This document shows, one piece after another, positions 27,232-36,100 of a stretch of DNA of 64,000 bases; the stretch's first letter is position 1, and each line of letters begins with the position of its first letter. The DNA lies in the NCBI GenBank assembly GCA_029212615.1, contig JARGPJ010000008.1, positions 124,001 through 188,000 of the forward strand, given 5' to 3'. Under the pieces are notes generated by a model. The model was given only the letters and a program-made list of their open reading frames with translations. It searched no databases and had not been told where the DNA came from. A program made the position numbers and the translations under genes. Origin of the DNA: Verrucomicrobiales bacterium. GTDB lineage: Bacteria; Verrucomicrobiota; Verrucomicrobiia; Verrucomicrobiales; DEV007.

Positions 27232-28671
27232 ATGGAACATTTCGTGTATGGCATCCTGATTCTCATCATAGCGGTGATGGCGGCCGCAATCTGGTTTCGG
27301 GAGCATCGTAAGGTGGAGAAGGTTGCCCGCGAGAAGGATGAGATCGAAGTGGGAGAGCGCCGGATGTTTGGCTTTCTCCATGGCCTTGGGGAAAAATTAC
27401 AGGTCGATAACTCCCCCGCGAACATGCACCGCTATATCGTGGACGGAGTCGCCGATGTGATCAGTGCTGATAGCGGTATCCTGTATCTTCTCGACGGAGA
27501 GTCGCGGCACCTGATTCCTGTTTATCAGACGAAGAAGACCGCAGCGGTGATGCCGGTGCCGTCCGAGTATCTGGAATTGACCGATGGAGAAAAGGCAAAG
27601 CGCCTCTACCGGAGTTTCGTGAGAAGTTCGGCGGCGACGGTAGAGAACTCGCTCATGGGTGACTCTTTTTCATCGGAGACGGCAACGTACATTGAAGACT
27701 TGTCGGCATATCGCGGCTTTGAGGGATCGTCAGAATTTGTTCACTACGGCATGAGTTTTCTCGGTGCTTCGCTCGTCTATGGGCAGAAAAGAGTTGGCGT
27801 GCTGGCAATGACGCGCTCCGGAGGTTTTGGATTCTCCACGAACGATCAGGAAGTCTTCAGCAGTGTCGCGGAGCAAAGCTCGTTTGCTCTCGGTAGTGCA
27901 ATCATTCATGCCGAGGCGGCTGAGAAGCGGCGTCTCGAGCAGGAGTTGAATCAGGCAAGTGAGATTCAGCGGGTGTTGCTTCCTCAGCACAGTCCTGAAC
28001 TCTCTGATTATGAGATAGCGGCAGAGTATCAGGCCGCCCGTATTGTGAGCGGTGACTACTACGATTACTTAAAGGTTGATGAAGATCGCTATGGTATCGC
28101 GATCGGCGATGTCTCAGGGAAAGGCATTGCGGCTTCATTGATCATGGCGATGTGCCGATCCAATCTCCGCAGTCGTTCCACGGACAACCTCTCTCCGGCG
28201 TCCGTGTTGCATGCGGTGAACCGGTCAATCTTTCCCGACATCAAGGAGGATATGTTCGTGAGTCTGCTTTATCTGATTCTCGAGCGAGGTTCGAATGAGG
28301 TAACCCTCGCGAGAGCGGGTCACGAACCGCCGATCCTCTATCGTCAGGCGACGAAGGAGATTGAACTGGTCGAGCCTCCGGGGCTTGCTGCCGGAATTGA
28401 TGAGGGACCGGTCTTTAAGCGATCCGTGAAGGATTATCGGTTTAAAATGGAGTCAGGTGATATTCTCCTCCTTTATACTGACGGCTTGATTGAGTCGGAA
28501 GCGAAGGATGGGGATGAGTATGGTTCGGAGCGCCTTTGTGCCGCGGTTGAGCGATACTGCAAGCTTTCTTCCGAGGAGTTAGTCTCTTCGGTTCAGAAAG
28601 AAGTGGCGGAGTTCTCTGCCGGGATGGCTCAAACTGACGACATCACCTTGATTGCCATCGAGAAGAGGTGA
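27232..28671 (+). CDS. Membrane-bound SpoIIE/RsbU-type protein phosphatase with GAF domain
   Basis: A 479-residue protein. One N-terminal membrane helix (4-22), a coiled stretch (25-45), a GAF sensor domain (about 60-225) and a C-terminal PP2C/SpoIIE phosphatase domain (about 245-478). Metal-binding acidic residues are seen in VSGDYYDYLKVD, GIAIGDVSGKGIAAS, LLLYTDGLIESE and QTDDITLIAI. It should remove phosphate from the STAS protein encoded just upstream and so release a sigma factor or another output. The signal read by the GAF domain is unknown. The next gene downstream is grpE, about 75 bp away. Confidence 0.92.
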   Translation: MEHFVYGILILIIAVMAAAIWFREHRKVEKVAREKDEIEVGERRMFGFLHGLGEKLQVDNSPANMHRYIVDGVADVISADSGILYLLDGESRHLIPVYQTKKTAAVMPVPSEYLELTDGEKAKRLYRSFVRSSAATVENSLMGDSFSSETATYIEDLSAYRGFEGSSEFVHYGMSFLGASLVYGQKRVGVLAMTRSGGFGFSTNDQEVFSSVAEQSSFALGSAIIHAEAAEKRRLEQELNQASEIQRVLLPQHSPELSDYEIAAEYQAARIVSGDYYDYLKVDEDRYGIAIGDVSGKGIAASLIMAMCRSNLRSRSTDNLSPASVLHAVNRSIFPDIKEDMFVSLLYLILERGSNEVTLARAGHEPPILYRQATKEIELVEPPGLAAGIDEGPVFKRSVKDYRFKMESGDILLLYTDGLIESEAKDGDEYGSERLCAAVERYCKLSSEELVSSVQKEVAEFSAGMAQTDDITLIAIEKR

Positions 28672-28747
28672 ATAGTCCCGCCCCGAGGGCACCCCGCAGC
28701 GATATGGGGTCGATTATGCTTTCGGGAGGACTGAAGCGAATATCAAG

Positions 28748-29335
28748 ATGAGCAGTGTAGAAGAAGAAAAAGAGGACCTTGACGTCAACGATACGGAGTC
28801 CTCTGAAGAATCAGAAGTGGAAACGCCTGAAGTGGTCGATATCGAGGATGAAGCGCCTGAAGTCGAGCCCGAGCCAGCCACTCCGGCGGAAGAAGTGGAA
28901 AAATGGAAAGATCTGGCCGCCCGTTCGCAGGCTGAATTCGACAATTATCGCAAGCGGATGGCAAGGGAGCGCACCGAAGCGATCGTTTATGCGAATCGCA
29001 GCCTCCTTGAGCAGCTCCTTCCTGTGATTGATAACTTTGAAATGGGTCTGAAGGCGGCGAAGGACACGGAAGGTGATTCGTCCATGATTTTGCAGGGAAT
29101 GACGATGGTGCACAAGCAGCTCGAAGATTTTCTCAATGATCAGGGCGTCGAAGTGATTCCTTCAGACGGACTTCCTTTTGATCCGAATCTTCATGAGGCG
29201 CTCAAACAGGAGGCAAGTGACGAAGTCGAGGCCGGTCACATCATATACACGATGCGTCGCGGCTTCCGTTTGAAGGAGCGCATTCTTCGCGCTGCCAATG
29301 TGGTGGTTTCATCCGGACCTGCTGAGGAGGCCTGA
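28748..29335 (+). CDS. grpE: GrpE, nucleotide exchange factor of DnaK
   Basis: A 195-residue protein. The first ~50 residues are highly acidic (many Glu, Asp), then comes the long dimerising helix starting at EKWKDLAARSQAEFDNYRKR, and the C-terminal beta part with GVEVIPSDGLPFDPNLHEAL and GFRLKERILRAANVVVS, all GrpE hallmarks. It swaps ADP for ATP on DnaK. dnaJ follows 41 bp later; dnaK and hrcA are not in this window. No CIRCE element (TTAGCACTC repeat) is visible upstream. Confidence 0.96.
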   Translation: MSSVEEEKEDLDVNDTESSEESEVETPEVVDIEDEAPEVEPEPATPAEEVEKWKDLAARSQAEFDNYRKRMARERTEAIVYANRSLLEQLLPVIDNFEMGLKAAKDTEGDSSMILQGMTMVHKQLEDFLNDQGVEVIPSDGLPFDPNLHEALKQEASDEVEAGHIIYTMRRGFRLKERILRAANVVVSSGPAEEA

Positions 29336-29376
29336 TCCCTCCGCCGAGGCGGATCAAACTTTCCCTTCTTCCCATC

Positions 29377-30540
29377 ATGGAAAAAAGAGATTATTACGAA
29401 GTGCTTGAAGTGTCCCGCGAGGCGGACGGCAGCACCATTAAAAAGTCTTACCGTCGACTCGCGGTTCAGTATCATCCGGATAAGAATCCTGATGATCCGA
29501 CCGCTGAGGACAAGTTCAAGGAGCTTGGCGAGGCGTACGAGATCCTCATGGATGATCAGAAGCGTGCCGCTTACGATCGCTATGGACATCGGGCCTTCAG
29601 TCAGGGCACCGGGGCATCAGCCGGCGCCGGTTTCGGAGGTGGCGGCGATCCGTTTGATATCTTTCGCGAAGTTTTCAAAGGCGGCGGCGGAGGAGGCGGT
29701 GGCGGCAGCATCTTTGAGGAGTTCTTCGGTGGTGGCGGCGGTGGTCGTTCTGAGCGCCGTAAGCGCGGTTCTGATTTGCGTTACGACCTTCAAATCACTT
29801 TAGAGGAAGTGGCGACCGGGGTTGAGAAAGAGCTGGAGATCGACCGCCTCGTACACTGTGAGAGTTGTGAAGGCTCCGGCGCTTCCGGTGGCAGAGCGGA
29901 TGTTCGTACCTGCGGCACTTGCGGAGGCGTAGGCCAGGTCATCACCAGTCGTGGATTTTTTCAGGTTCAGCAGACCTGTCCCGATTGTAATGGGAGCGGT
30001 GAGTCAATTTCGAACCCCTGTCGCGAATGTGACGGCGAGGGGCGTGTCGATGGAAGCAGTCGTATTAAACTTAAGATTCCGGCGGGAATGATTGAAGGAG
30101 GCCGCTTACGTTCTCTCGGTCATGGTGATGCCGGAATGCAGGGCGGAAGCGATGGTGACCTCTACGTGGTCGTTCACGTGAAGAAGCATGAGGTTTTCGA
30201 GCGCGATGAGTCAGATCTTTTCTGTGAAGTGCCGCTTCCTTTTACCCTCGCGGCTCTCGGGGGCGAACTCCTTGTTCCAACTCTGGGCGGGAAAGCGTCG
30301 ATTAAGGTGCCGGCGGGGACTCAGACAAATACCTCTTTTCGTCTCCGGGAAAAAGGACTGCCTAACCTCCAGTCTGCGAAGAAGGGTGACCTTATTGTGA
30401 ATGTTCAGGTGGAAGTGCCGGTTAAACTCAGTAAGCAGCAGGAGAAAATGCTGGGCGAGTTTGCTGAGAGCATTACTGAAAAGAACCATCCTGTTGGGGA
30501 AGGTTTCTTTGAGAAAGCGAAGCGATTCTTTAAGGGCTGA
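29377..30540 (+). CDS. dnaJ: DnaJ, co-chaperone of DnaK
   Basis: A 387-residue type I J-protein. J domain 1-70 with the HPD motif at 33-35; a Gly-rich linker (about 75-125) with two runs of four or more Gly; four zinc-finger repeats CESCEGSG, CGTCGGVG, CPDCNGSG and CRECDGEG; then the two beta-barrel client-binding domains ending in KRFFKG. It hands unfolded proteins to DnaK and stimulates its ATPase. Complete and of normal length; forms an operon with grpE. Confidence 0.97.
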   Translation: MEKRDYYEVLEVSREADGSTIKKSYRRLAVQYHPDKNPDDPTAEDKFKELGEAYEILMDDQKRAAYDRYGHRAFSQGTGASAGAGFGGGGDPFDIFREVFKGGGGGGGGGSIFEEFFGGGGGGRSERRKRGSDLRYDLQITLEEVATGVEKELEIDRLVHCESCEGSGASGGRADVRTCGTCGGVGQVITSRGFFQVQQTCPDCNGSGESISNPCRECDGEGRVDGSSRIKLKIPAGMIEGGRLRSLGHGDAGMQGGSDGDLYVVVHVKKHEVFERDESDLFCEVPLPFTLAALGGELLVPTLGGKASIKVPAGTQTNTSFRLREKGLPNLQSAKKGDLIVNVQVEVPVKLSKQQEKMLGEFAESITEKNHPVGEGFFEKAKRFFKG

Positions 30541-30579
30541 TTTTTAAAAAACTAAACCGCAATATAACGACTGATACAG

Positions 30580-30906
30580 ATGAGTGAGCAAACCTGTCCG
30601 ATGTGCACGATGGATGATCTTCTCGATTTCCCGACGAAGTACGAATGCATGACATGTGGCCATGAATGGGACAAAGAGGAAGAGGAAGAGCCGGAGCGTG
30701 TCGTCAAAGATGCTTACGGAAATGTCCTCGCTGATGGCGACGTCGTCCAGATGATCAAAGACCTGAAGCTCAAAGGAAGTTCGAGCGTCTTGAAGAGTGG
30801 GATGAAGTCAAAGCCGATCCGTCTTGTCGATGGCGATCATGAGATCTCCTGCAAGATGGATGGGATGGCGATCGGCCTGAAGGCCTGTTTCGTGAAGAAG
30901 GTCTGA
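30580..30906 (+). CDS. PhnA/YjdM-like zinc-ribbon protein
   Basis: A 108-residue protein with an N-terminal zinc ribbon (CPMC near residue 6 and CMTCGHEW near 25) and the C-terminal PhnA domain: VVKDAYGNVLADGDVVQMIKDLKLKG and PIRLVDGDHEISCKMDGM, cut short here. It belongs to the family of E. coli YjdM (formerly PhnA). Despite the old name it is not a proven phosphonate enzyme; its role is uncertain. A TATAAC stands 12 nt before the ATG, so it may have its own promoter behind dnaJ. Confidence 0.9.
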   Translation: MSEQTCPMCTMDDLLDFPTKYECMTCGHEWDKEEEEEPERVVKDAYGNVLADGDVVQMIKDLKLKGSSSVLKSGMKSKPIRLVDGDHEISCKMDGMAIGLKACFVKKV

Positions 30907-30968
30907 GGGGTCTTTTTCGTCGCCGGACATTAGACCCGGCCGTTTTCAGGCGGTCCTGCCGGGTACAC

Positions 30969-30997
30969 AAAAACGGGCGGTTGTTTCCAACCGCCCG
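30969..30997 (-). terminator. Terminator of the YRG-repeat gene pair
   Basis: A 10-bp GC-rich stem CGGGCGGTTG (30974-30983) with CAACCGCCCG (30988-30997) and a 4-nt loop. On the minus strand it is followed by TTTTT, about 30 nt after the stop of the second small gene. Confidence 0.9.
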
Positions 30998-31026
30998 CTT
31001 CGTGGGAGTTTTAAAGATTCAGTCGC

Positions 31027-31230
31027 TTAGACTGTCATCTCGGCAGTGGCACCGCGATAGCTGATGGTGCGCACTGATTTTTTGTGTGGAGCAACATTGG
31101 CCTGACCGGTCGTGCCACGGTACTGGACGAGGCGGGTAGCTTGCTGCTGCTGAAGTTGGTCGACGCGCTGGCCGGTGATCTCAGAGAGATAAGCTTTGGC
31201 GCCGCGGTAAGTGATAATTGGATCGTTCAT
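31027..31230 (-). CDS. Small YRG-repeat protein (DUF4278-like), copy 2
   Basis: A 67-residue protein with three YRG motifs: TYRGA (7-11), QYRGT (36-40) and SYRGA near the C-terminus. This spacing matches DUF4278, a family of tiny proteins best known from cyanobacteria, with no known function. A Gln run (DQLQQQQ) lies between the first two motifs. It differs from the neighbouring copy at only 8 of 67 positions, most changes being conservative, which shows recent duplication under selection. It is the second gene of the pair on the minus strand, with 36 bp between them, followed by a strong terminator. Confidence 0.8.
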   Translation of the reverse strand: MNDPIITYRGAKAYLSEITGQRVDQLQQQQATRLVQYRGTTGQANVAPHKKSVRTISYRGATAEMTV

Positions 31231-31266
31231 GATATTAAGTTCTTTCGGTTGAAGTTTTGCGTTTGA

Positions 31267-31470
31267 TTAGACTTCCATCTCGGCGGTTGCGCCGCGGTAG
31301 TTGATGGTGCGGAGAGTCTTTTTGTGAGGAGCGACGTCGGCCTGGCCGGTGGTGCCGCGATATTGGACGAGGCGGGTTGCCTGCTGTTGCTGAAGTTGGT
31401 CGACACGCTGGCCGGTGACTTCAGAAAGGTGAGCTGTTGCGCCGCGGTAAGTGATGATTGGGTCGTTCAT
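31267..31470 (-). CDS. Small YRG-repeat protein (DUF4278-like), copy 1
   Basis: A 67-residue paralogue of the next gene, 59 of 67 residues identical. Motifs TYRGA, QYRGT and NYRGA are kept, as are DQLQQQQATRLV and APHKK. No signal peptide or membrane helix, so it should be cytoplasmic. As the first gene of the pair it should carry the promoter; upstream on the minus strand a TTGAAA about 60 nt before the ATG is present, with only a weak -10. Function unknown. Confidence 0.8.
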   Translation of the reverse strand: MNDPIITYRGATAHLSEVTGQRVDQLQQQQATRLVQYRGTTGQADVAPHKKTLRTINYRGATAEMEV

Positions 31471-32102
31471 AAGAGTATTTCTTTCGTTGTTGCTTGTTTC
31501 GTTTTGCTGATTGGATCAGCGGTTAATTTTTTCAAGACCACTGTATTGCATTCGCCGTGCCAAGTTTTCCCGATGATGGTGTAACTCGCTTTGAATAAGT
31601 GGGTTAAAAATGTGAATTTTTTTAAAGGGTGACGAAGCGAGTCAAGGTTTGATAAGTGGCTTCCCGTCGGTTGGTAAATTACTTACCAGTTCAATCCATG
31701 CCCTGAGCGGAGATTGCCGGCGACCCAAGTTTCCCTTTTTCCGGGGGGGAGGGCTTCGAAGGGAGGAGAGAGCAGACTTGACGAGTCAATGAGGAGGCTT
31801 CCCGCGAAGGTCGATCCTCTTCAGCTCCTGCTGAGCGCTAGAGGCTTCCCGTCCGCGCGAAAGAGCGTTCGTTCCTCACCAATGCAACCGTGATCCGAAA
31901 GCAACCGTGAAACGGGAGCGAAGGCGTCTGGACAGGGTGGCGCACCGCGGGGTTCTCCTGAATGCCGCGAGGTGGTGAGGGGGCAAGTGAACTCCGAAAG
32001 GGGGAGGCATTCGCCAGGTTCAGCTGTTTGCTCTTTTCAGAGGACCTGTCCCGGAGGAAATGCTGTCTCCCGCATTTCCCCGTCATTGCGATGGCGGAAG
32101 AG
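31471..32102. other. 632-bp region without a recognised gene
   Basis: No frame here looks coding. It holds an inverted repeat TGGTAA/TTACCA at 31672-31688 (5-nt spacer), three copies of GGCTTCCCG (31658-31666, 31796-31804, 31843-31851), the last two within a longer direct repeat GAGGCTTCCCG, and a stem GGAAATGC/GCATTTCC at 32056-32079 just beyond the recN stop. I checked by eye for tmRNA, RNase P RNA and SRP RNA hallmarks and saw none. It could hold a small RNA or a decayed gene. Confidence 0.5.
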
Positions 32103-33743
32103 TCAGGCGGCGATCATTTTCTGAGCAAGAGCCTTGGTCTCCGGGCCGACACCTCCGAGCATCCGGGCCAGTTCGAGAACCCGTTTTTTGCCTTTGACCG
32201 ATTCAAGCCCCGAATTCGTCATCTGGGCGTGTACGGTCTTGGTCACGAGAAAGTGCCTGTCGGCAAGGGCGGCCACCTGCGGCATGTGGGTGATGGCGAC
32301 GACCTGATGCCGTTCACCGAGGTAGGCCATCTTCCGTCCGACCGCGCCGGCGATCTCGCCACCGACGTTGGCATCGATCTCATCGAAGACCATCAGCGGA
32401 ATCTGATCCTGGTCGGCGAGGGCGCTCTTCACCGCGAGCATGACGCGTGACATTTCGCCACTGGAGGCGATGACCCGCAGCGGTTTGAGTGGCTCGCCGG
32501 GATTCGGGCCAAAGAGAAAGTCGACGCTTTCAAGCCCCCTTGATCCGGGCATCTCGTGAGACTCAAACTGAATTTCGAAGACTGACTGGTTGAAACCGAG
32601 ATCATCGAGATGAGTAGCGATGTCTTTGGCGAGGGCGGGAGCTGCTTTCTCCCGCTTTTTCGAAAGCTTCCTTCCGGTCGTGAGGAGAGCTTTCTTTGTT
32701 GTTTCGACTTTGGAAGAAAGTCGTTCGAGCTCCTCATCTCTCCCGTCGACGGTGAGGAGACGTTCCCTCGCTTTGATTTCGTAGGCGATAACGTCTTCAA
32801 CCGTCTGCCCGTACTTCCGCTTCAATGTTTCAATTTCATCAATCCTACGTTCAATCTGAGCGAATTCGGCGGGGTCGATCTCGAGTTCGTCGCGGTAGTC
32901 GCGGAGAGAATCCTCGAGCTCTTCGATTTCGACGCGGGCGGAGTCGAATCCGGAGATCCTTTCCGTGATCTTTGAATCGAATTTTTCCAATTCACGGAGA
33001 CAGCGTTGCGCATTGGTGAGGTTCGCAACCGCCGCGCTGATGAGATCGACGCTCTGATTCGCATTCTCGACGAGGCGACTGCTGTTGAGGGATTGGCGGT
33101 AGCGCAACTCGAGCTCGGCAGCCTCCTCGCGATCGAGGTTCGCCGCTGAAATCTCCTCGACTTGAAACCTGAGTAAGTCGATCTCCTGATCGGTGACCTC
33201 CCGTGTGTTTTGAAAGTTGTCGAGCTCCGCCACCGCAATCTGCCAGGCCCGGTAGGCTTCGTGATAGTCGCGGTATTCGGTTGCGGCGTGGGCATAGGCA
33301 TCCAGCATCGAAAGCTGGCGATCCTGCGAGAGGAGCGATTGATGCTCATGAGGTCCGTGAAGGTCGACGAGGTAGCTGCCGATCATTTTCAATACCGAAA
33401 GCGTACAGGGCGAGCAGTTCACGAATTGCTTATTCCCGCTGCCGAAGATTCGCTTCACGACGAGGGAGTTTCCCTCGCAGGGTTCCAGTCCGGCATCCTC
33501 GAGGAGTGCGTTGACTTGATCGAGATTGCCCGACAGTTCGAAAATCGCCTCGACGTTGCAGCTGCTCTCACCCCGCCGGATCAGGTCGTGATTGGCCCGC
33601 TCTCCAAGGACCAGCTTGAGTGCGCCGACGATCATGGATTTTCCGGCGCCGGTCGTTCCCGTGATGCCGATGAGGCCGGGGCCCAGTTCCCAGGTGAGGT
33701 CATCAACAAGGGCGAGATTCTTGATTTTTAAAACCGAGAGCAT
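32103..33743 (-). CDS. recN: RecN, DNA repair ATPase (SMC-like)
   Basis: 546 residues from ATG 33743 (a longer frame to 33782 adds 13 residues not typical of RecN). It has the N-terminal MLSVLKIKNLALVDDLTWEL start, Walker A GTTGAGKS (29-36), two coiled-coil arms (about 150-360) and the C-terminal signature SSGEMSRVMLAVK with Walker B PLMVFDEIDANVGG and the switch His in VVAITHMPQVAALA. RecN acts early in double-strand break repair with RecA. Length is normal (E. coli 553). It is divergent from the metallohydrolase gene with a short shared promoter region. Confidence 0.96.
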   Translation of the reverse strand: MLSVLKIKNLALVDDLTWELGPGLIGITGTTGAGKSMIVGALKLVLGERANHDLIRRGESSCNVEAIFELSGNLDQVNALLEDAGLEPCEGNSLVVKRIFGSGNKQFVNCSPCTLSVLKMIGSYLVDLHGPHEHQSLLSQDRQLSMLDAYAHAATEYRDYHEAYRAWQIAVAELDNFQNTREVTDQEIDLLRFQVEEISAANLDREEAAELELRYRQSLNSSRLVENANQSVDLISAAVANLTNAQRCLRELEKFDSKITERISGFDSARVEIEELEDSLRDYRDELEIDPAEFAQIERRIDEIETLKRKYGQTVEDVIAYEIKARERLLTVDGRDEELERLSSKVETTKKALLTTGRKLSKKREKAAPALAKDIATHLDDLGFNQSVFEIQFESHEMPGSRGLESVDFLFGPNPGEPLKPLRVIASSGEMSRVMLAVKSALADQDQIPLMVFDEIDANVGGEIAGAVGRKMAYLGERHQVVAITHMPQVAALADRHFLVTKTVHAQMTNSGLESVKGKKRVLELARMLGGVGPETKALAQKMIAA

Positions 33744-33799
33744 TAGAGGAAGGGGTGCAGTTGGACTGGTAAAAAATCTCACAACTGTTCAGAAAGTCA

Positions 33800-34603
33800 A
33801 TGTTCAAAAATACGGAAATTACTTTTCTCGGGACCGCCACCTCTATTGGCGTCCCCGTGATTGGCTGTGATTGCGGGGTTTGCACCTCCGATGATCCTAA
33901 GAACCAACGGCTTCGATCATCGATTTACGTGAGGACACCGGAAGTCGAGTTCGTGGTCGACACCGGTCCGGACTTCCGGCAGCAGTGCCTCCGCGAGGGA
34001 ATCAGGAACCTCGATGCCGCGCTCTTTACGCATTCTCACAGCGATCATGTCATGGGATTCGACGACCTTCGACGGTTCACGGTGTGGGATGATGATGAGT
34101 TGGAGATCTATGCGCGAAAAGAATGCATGGAACGCCTCAAAGGAGCCTTTCCCTATATTTTTGACGGAGAGAATCGCTATCGCGGTTATCTCAAGATCGC
34201 CCCCGTTCTGATCGAGGGCCCTTTTCAGGTCGGCGATCTCGAGGTGACGCCGCTCCCGGTGCTCCACGGAAAAGTCGACACGGTCGGCTTTCTCTTTTCC
34301 CGAGGGGGGGAGCGCCTTTTTGCCTACATCCCCGACGCGAAGGAGCTGACCCCGGAAACGCAGGAGCTCGTCCGCGGGATCGATCTGTTGATTCTCGATG
34401 GCTTGCAGCCCGAGCAGCACTGGACGCATTTATCGGTGGGCGAGGCGGTTGATCTTGTCCGCGAATTGGAGGTGAAAATGACCTGGCTGACACACTTTTC
34501 CTGCCGGGTCGACTACGCCGCGCTGGAACCGGGTCTGCCCGGGAATGTGCGGCTCGCGTGGGATGGCTTGACCCTGACGGTGCCGGCGCTTCACGAAGAG
34601 TAG
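33800..34603 (+). CDS. PhnP-like metallo-beta-lactamase fold phosphodiesterase
   Basis: A 267-residue MBL-fold hydrolase. Metal-binding motif HSHSDH (78-83), VVDTGPDF (51-58), a later His in PVLHGK and Asp in YIPDAKE, and a final His in WLTHFS. The N-terminal FLGTATSIGVPVIGCDCGVC segment with its cysteines is characteristic of the PhnP group (phosphoribosyl 1,2-cyclic phosphate phosphodiesterase) and its relatives. No phn C-P lyase genes are near, so the natural substrate may differ. Its 3' end overlaps the converging gene by 13 bp. Confidence 0.85.
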   Translation: MFKNTEITFLGTATSIGVPVIGCDCGVCTSDDPKNQRLRSSIYVRTPEVEFVVDTGPDFRQQCLREGIRNLDAALFTHSHSDHVMGFDDLRRFTVWDDDELEIYARKECMERLKGAFPYIFDGENRYRGYLKIAPVLIEGPFQVGDLEVTPLPVLHGKVDTVGFLFSRGGERLFAYIPDAKELTPETQELVRGIDLLILDGLQPEQHWTHLSVGEAVDLVRELEVKMTWLTHFSCRVDYAALEPGLPGNVRLAWDGLTLTVPALHEE

Positions 34604-35454
34604 CCGGTCTCGCGCAGATAGGTCGCGTTCTGTTTCATCGTTTCGGACTGACTGAGTTCACCCACCTTACCCCCTTCGAGAACATACCAGCGATCGTAGC
34701 CGATTTCTTCGAGAGCCTGGAGAGCGCCTTTGAAATCGACCTCGCCCTCACCAAAGAGTTCGCCGCTGCGATCTTTGCAGTGGACCTCACAGATGAGCTC
34801 CCGTCCGAGCTGCCGGATCTCCGCGTCGATCGCGTAGCCGTTCGCGTGAGAGTTTCCGAGATCGTAGTAAACCTGGACCGCGGGGCTGCCGACGGAGTCG
34901 ATAATGTGGAGGTGCTCGTCCGCGCTGAGCGTCGTTTCGAGACCGAGGGTGATCCCTTTCTCCTCCGCCAGTGGTGCGACTTCTTTGAGACGCTTGATGG
35001 TTTCGGCGGTGCCTTCTGCGTCGCCTTTGAGGTCATTCTTCGAGAAAAAGGCCATCAGCATCACCTCCAGCCCGAGGAGGTGAGTTGCCTCGACCCCTTG
35101 ACGCGCCCATTCGACCGCCTCGGGGACCTGCTTAAAAGGATGCTTGTTGAATATACTCATCGCGGTGGAGGCGATCGCGACACCCGTCTCCTCCGAGCGG
35201 ATCAGGAGTGCTTCGCGGTCCCGCTCCGTGCGGAGATCCGTGTCATCCTGTTGCGGGAGGGGGGTAAAGCTGGCCTGAACACTCCCGAGACCGATCTCTT
35301 TCGCGAGGTCGAAGGCGGTGAGGCTTGAGCGGCCCCCGATCGTCCAGTCGGTGATGCCGATACGGTTCCCGGTGGCCTGTGAGAAAGCACCCTGCGGCAG
35401 AGCCGCGGCGGCACCTGAGGCAAGGGCGGTGGAGAGAAAATGACGTCGATCCAT
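34591..35454 (-). CDS. Exported TIM-barrel sugar phosphate isomerase/epimerase-like protein
   Basis: 287 residues from ATG 35454. The N-terminus MDRRHFLSTALASGAAAALP is a Tat-type signal with a twin Arg, cleaved after about residue 25. The mature part is an AP-endonuclease-2/xylose-isomerase-like TIM barrel: RIGITDWTIG at the start, LGLETTLSADEHL, VYYDLGNSHANGY and EVHCKDRSG, whose Glu, Asp and His residues form the metal site. Exported members of this family are abundant in Verrucomicrobiota and Planctomycetota and are thought to act in sugar metabolism; the substrate is unknown. Confidence 0.88.
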   Translation of the reverse strand: MDRRHFLSTALASGAAAALPQGAFSQATGNRIGITDWTIGGRSSLTAFDLAKEIGLGSVQASFTPLPQQDDTDLRTERDREALLIRSEETGVAIASTAMSIFNKHPFKQVPEAVEWARQGVEATHLLGLEVMLMAFFSKNDLKGDAEGTAETIKRLKEVAPLAEEKGITLGLETTLSADEHLHIIDSVGSPAVQVYYDLGNSHANGYAIDAEIRQLGRELICEVHCKDRSGELFGEGEVDFKGALQALEEIGYDRWYVLEGGKVGELSQSETMKQNATYLRETGYSS

Positions 35455-35665
35455 CTTCGAGGTATAGGAAACCTCCGACCACAGGGCAAGTCTGCGGATC
35501 GGGATTGTGGTCGTATTCAAAAAACGGGAGGCGGGCGAGGGGAGGAGCGGGCCATGATAGATTGGTGAACCGGCTCGCGCGACAGGTTAAACCCGTTCAC
35601 CCAACAGGGGTGAGTGAGAGGCTCAAGAGGGTTGAATCGTCGCCCTGACTGCGCTTTACTCAGCC

Positions 35666-36094
35666 ATGCAGTTGAATCCCGGAGGAAGCCCAGGTGGCGA
35701 AGTGAAATTTCTCATTGGCGCTCTCATGACCATCGCCGGGACCTGGTTGTTCTTTGATTCCGTTCGCTTCACGACAGGGCACATGGGCATGGTCTCGGGG
35801 GCGATCGCGCGCGGGCGGGGCGGGGGCCTCATGGAAACCACGAGCATGGGGATTGTCCTCCTGCCGATCTTTGTCGGGATCATTGCTCTGTTTTTTGATG
35901 TAAAAAAGAGCTGGGGCTGGATCCTGGTCGGGATTGGGATCGTTATTCTGGGCGTTGAAGTGGTGAGTCGTTTCCGCCCGGTGGTCGCCATCAAAGGAAC
36001 GCATCTCTTCCTCCTTATCGTTCTCCTGGCCGGTGGTCTCGGGATGATGCTCCGTGGGTATGTCGAAGATCGGCGTCGCGGAAAAAGCAACTGA
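35666..36094 (+). CDS. Small membrane protein of unknown function
   Basis: A 142-residue protein with four predicted membrane helices (about 14-31, 60-77, 81-99, 110-130) and a basic C-terminus (RGYVEDRRRGKSN). A Gly/Arg loop (ARGRGGGLME) lies between the first two helices. I do not recognise a family. It sits 6 bp upstream of the AEC transporter gene, so the two are almost surely co-transcribed. Confidence 0.7.
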   Translation: MQLNPGGSPGGEVKFLIGALMTIAGTWLFFDSVRFTTGHMGMVSGAIARGRGGGLMETTSMGIVLLPIFVGIIALFFDVKKSWGWILVGIGIVILGVEVVSRFRPVVAIKGTHLFLLIVLLAGGLGMMLRGYVEDRRRGKSN

Positions 36095-36100
36095 GCACTG

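Noticed and set aside
28672..28747. CIRCE heat-shock element before grpE
   Set aside because: No TTAGCACTC-N9-GAGTGCTAA repeat is present.
30934..30964. Terminator for the PhnA-like gene (ACCCGGC/GCCGGGT)
   Set aside because: The loop is 17 nt long and no T run follows on the plus strand.
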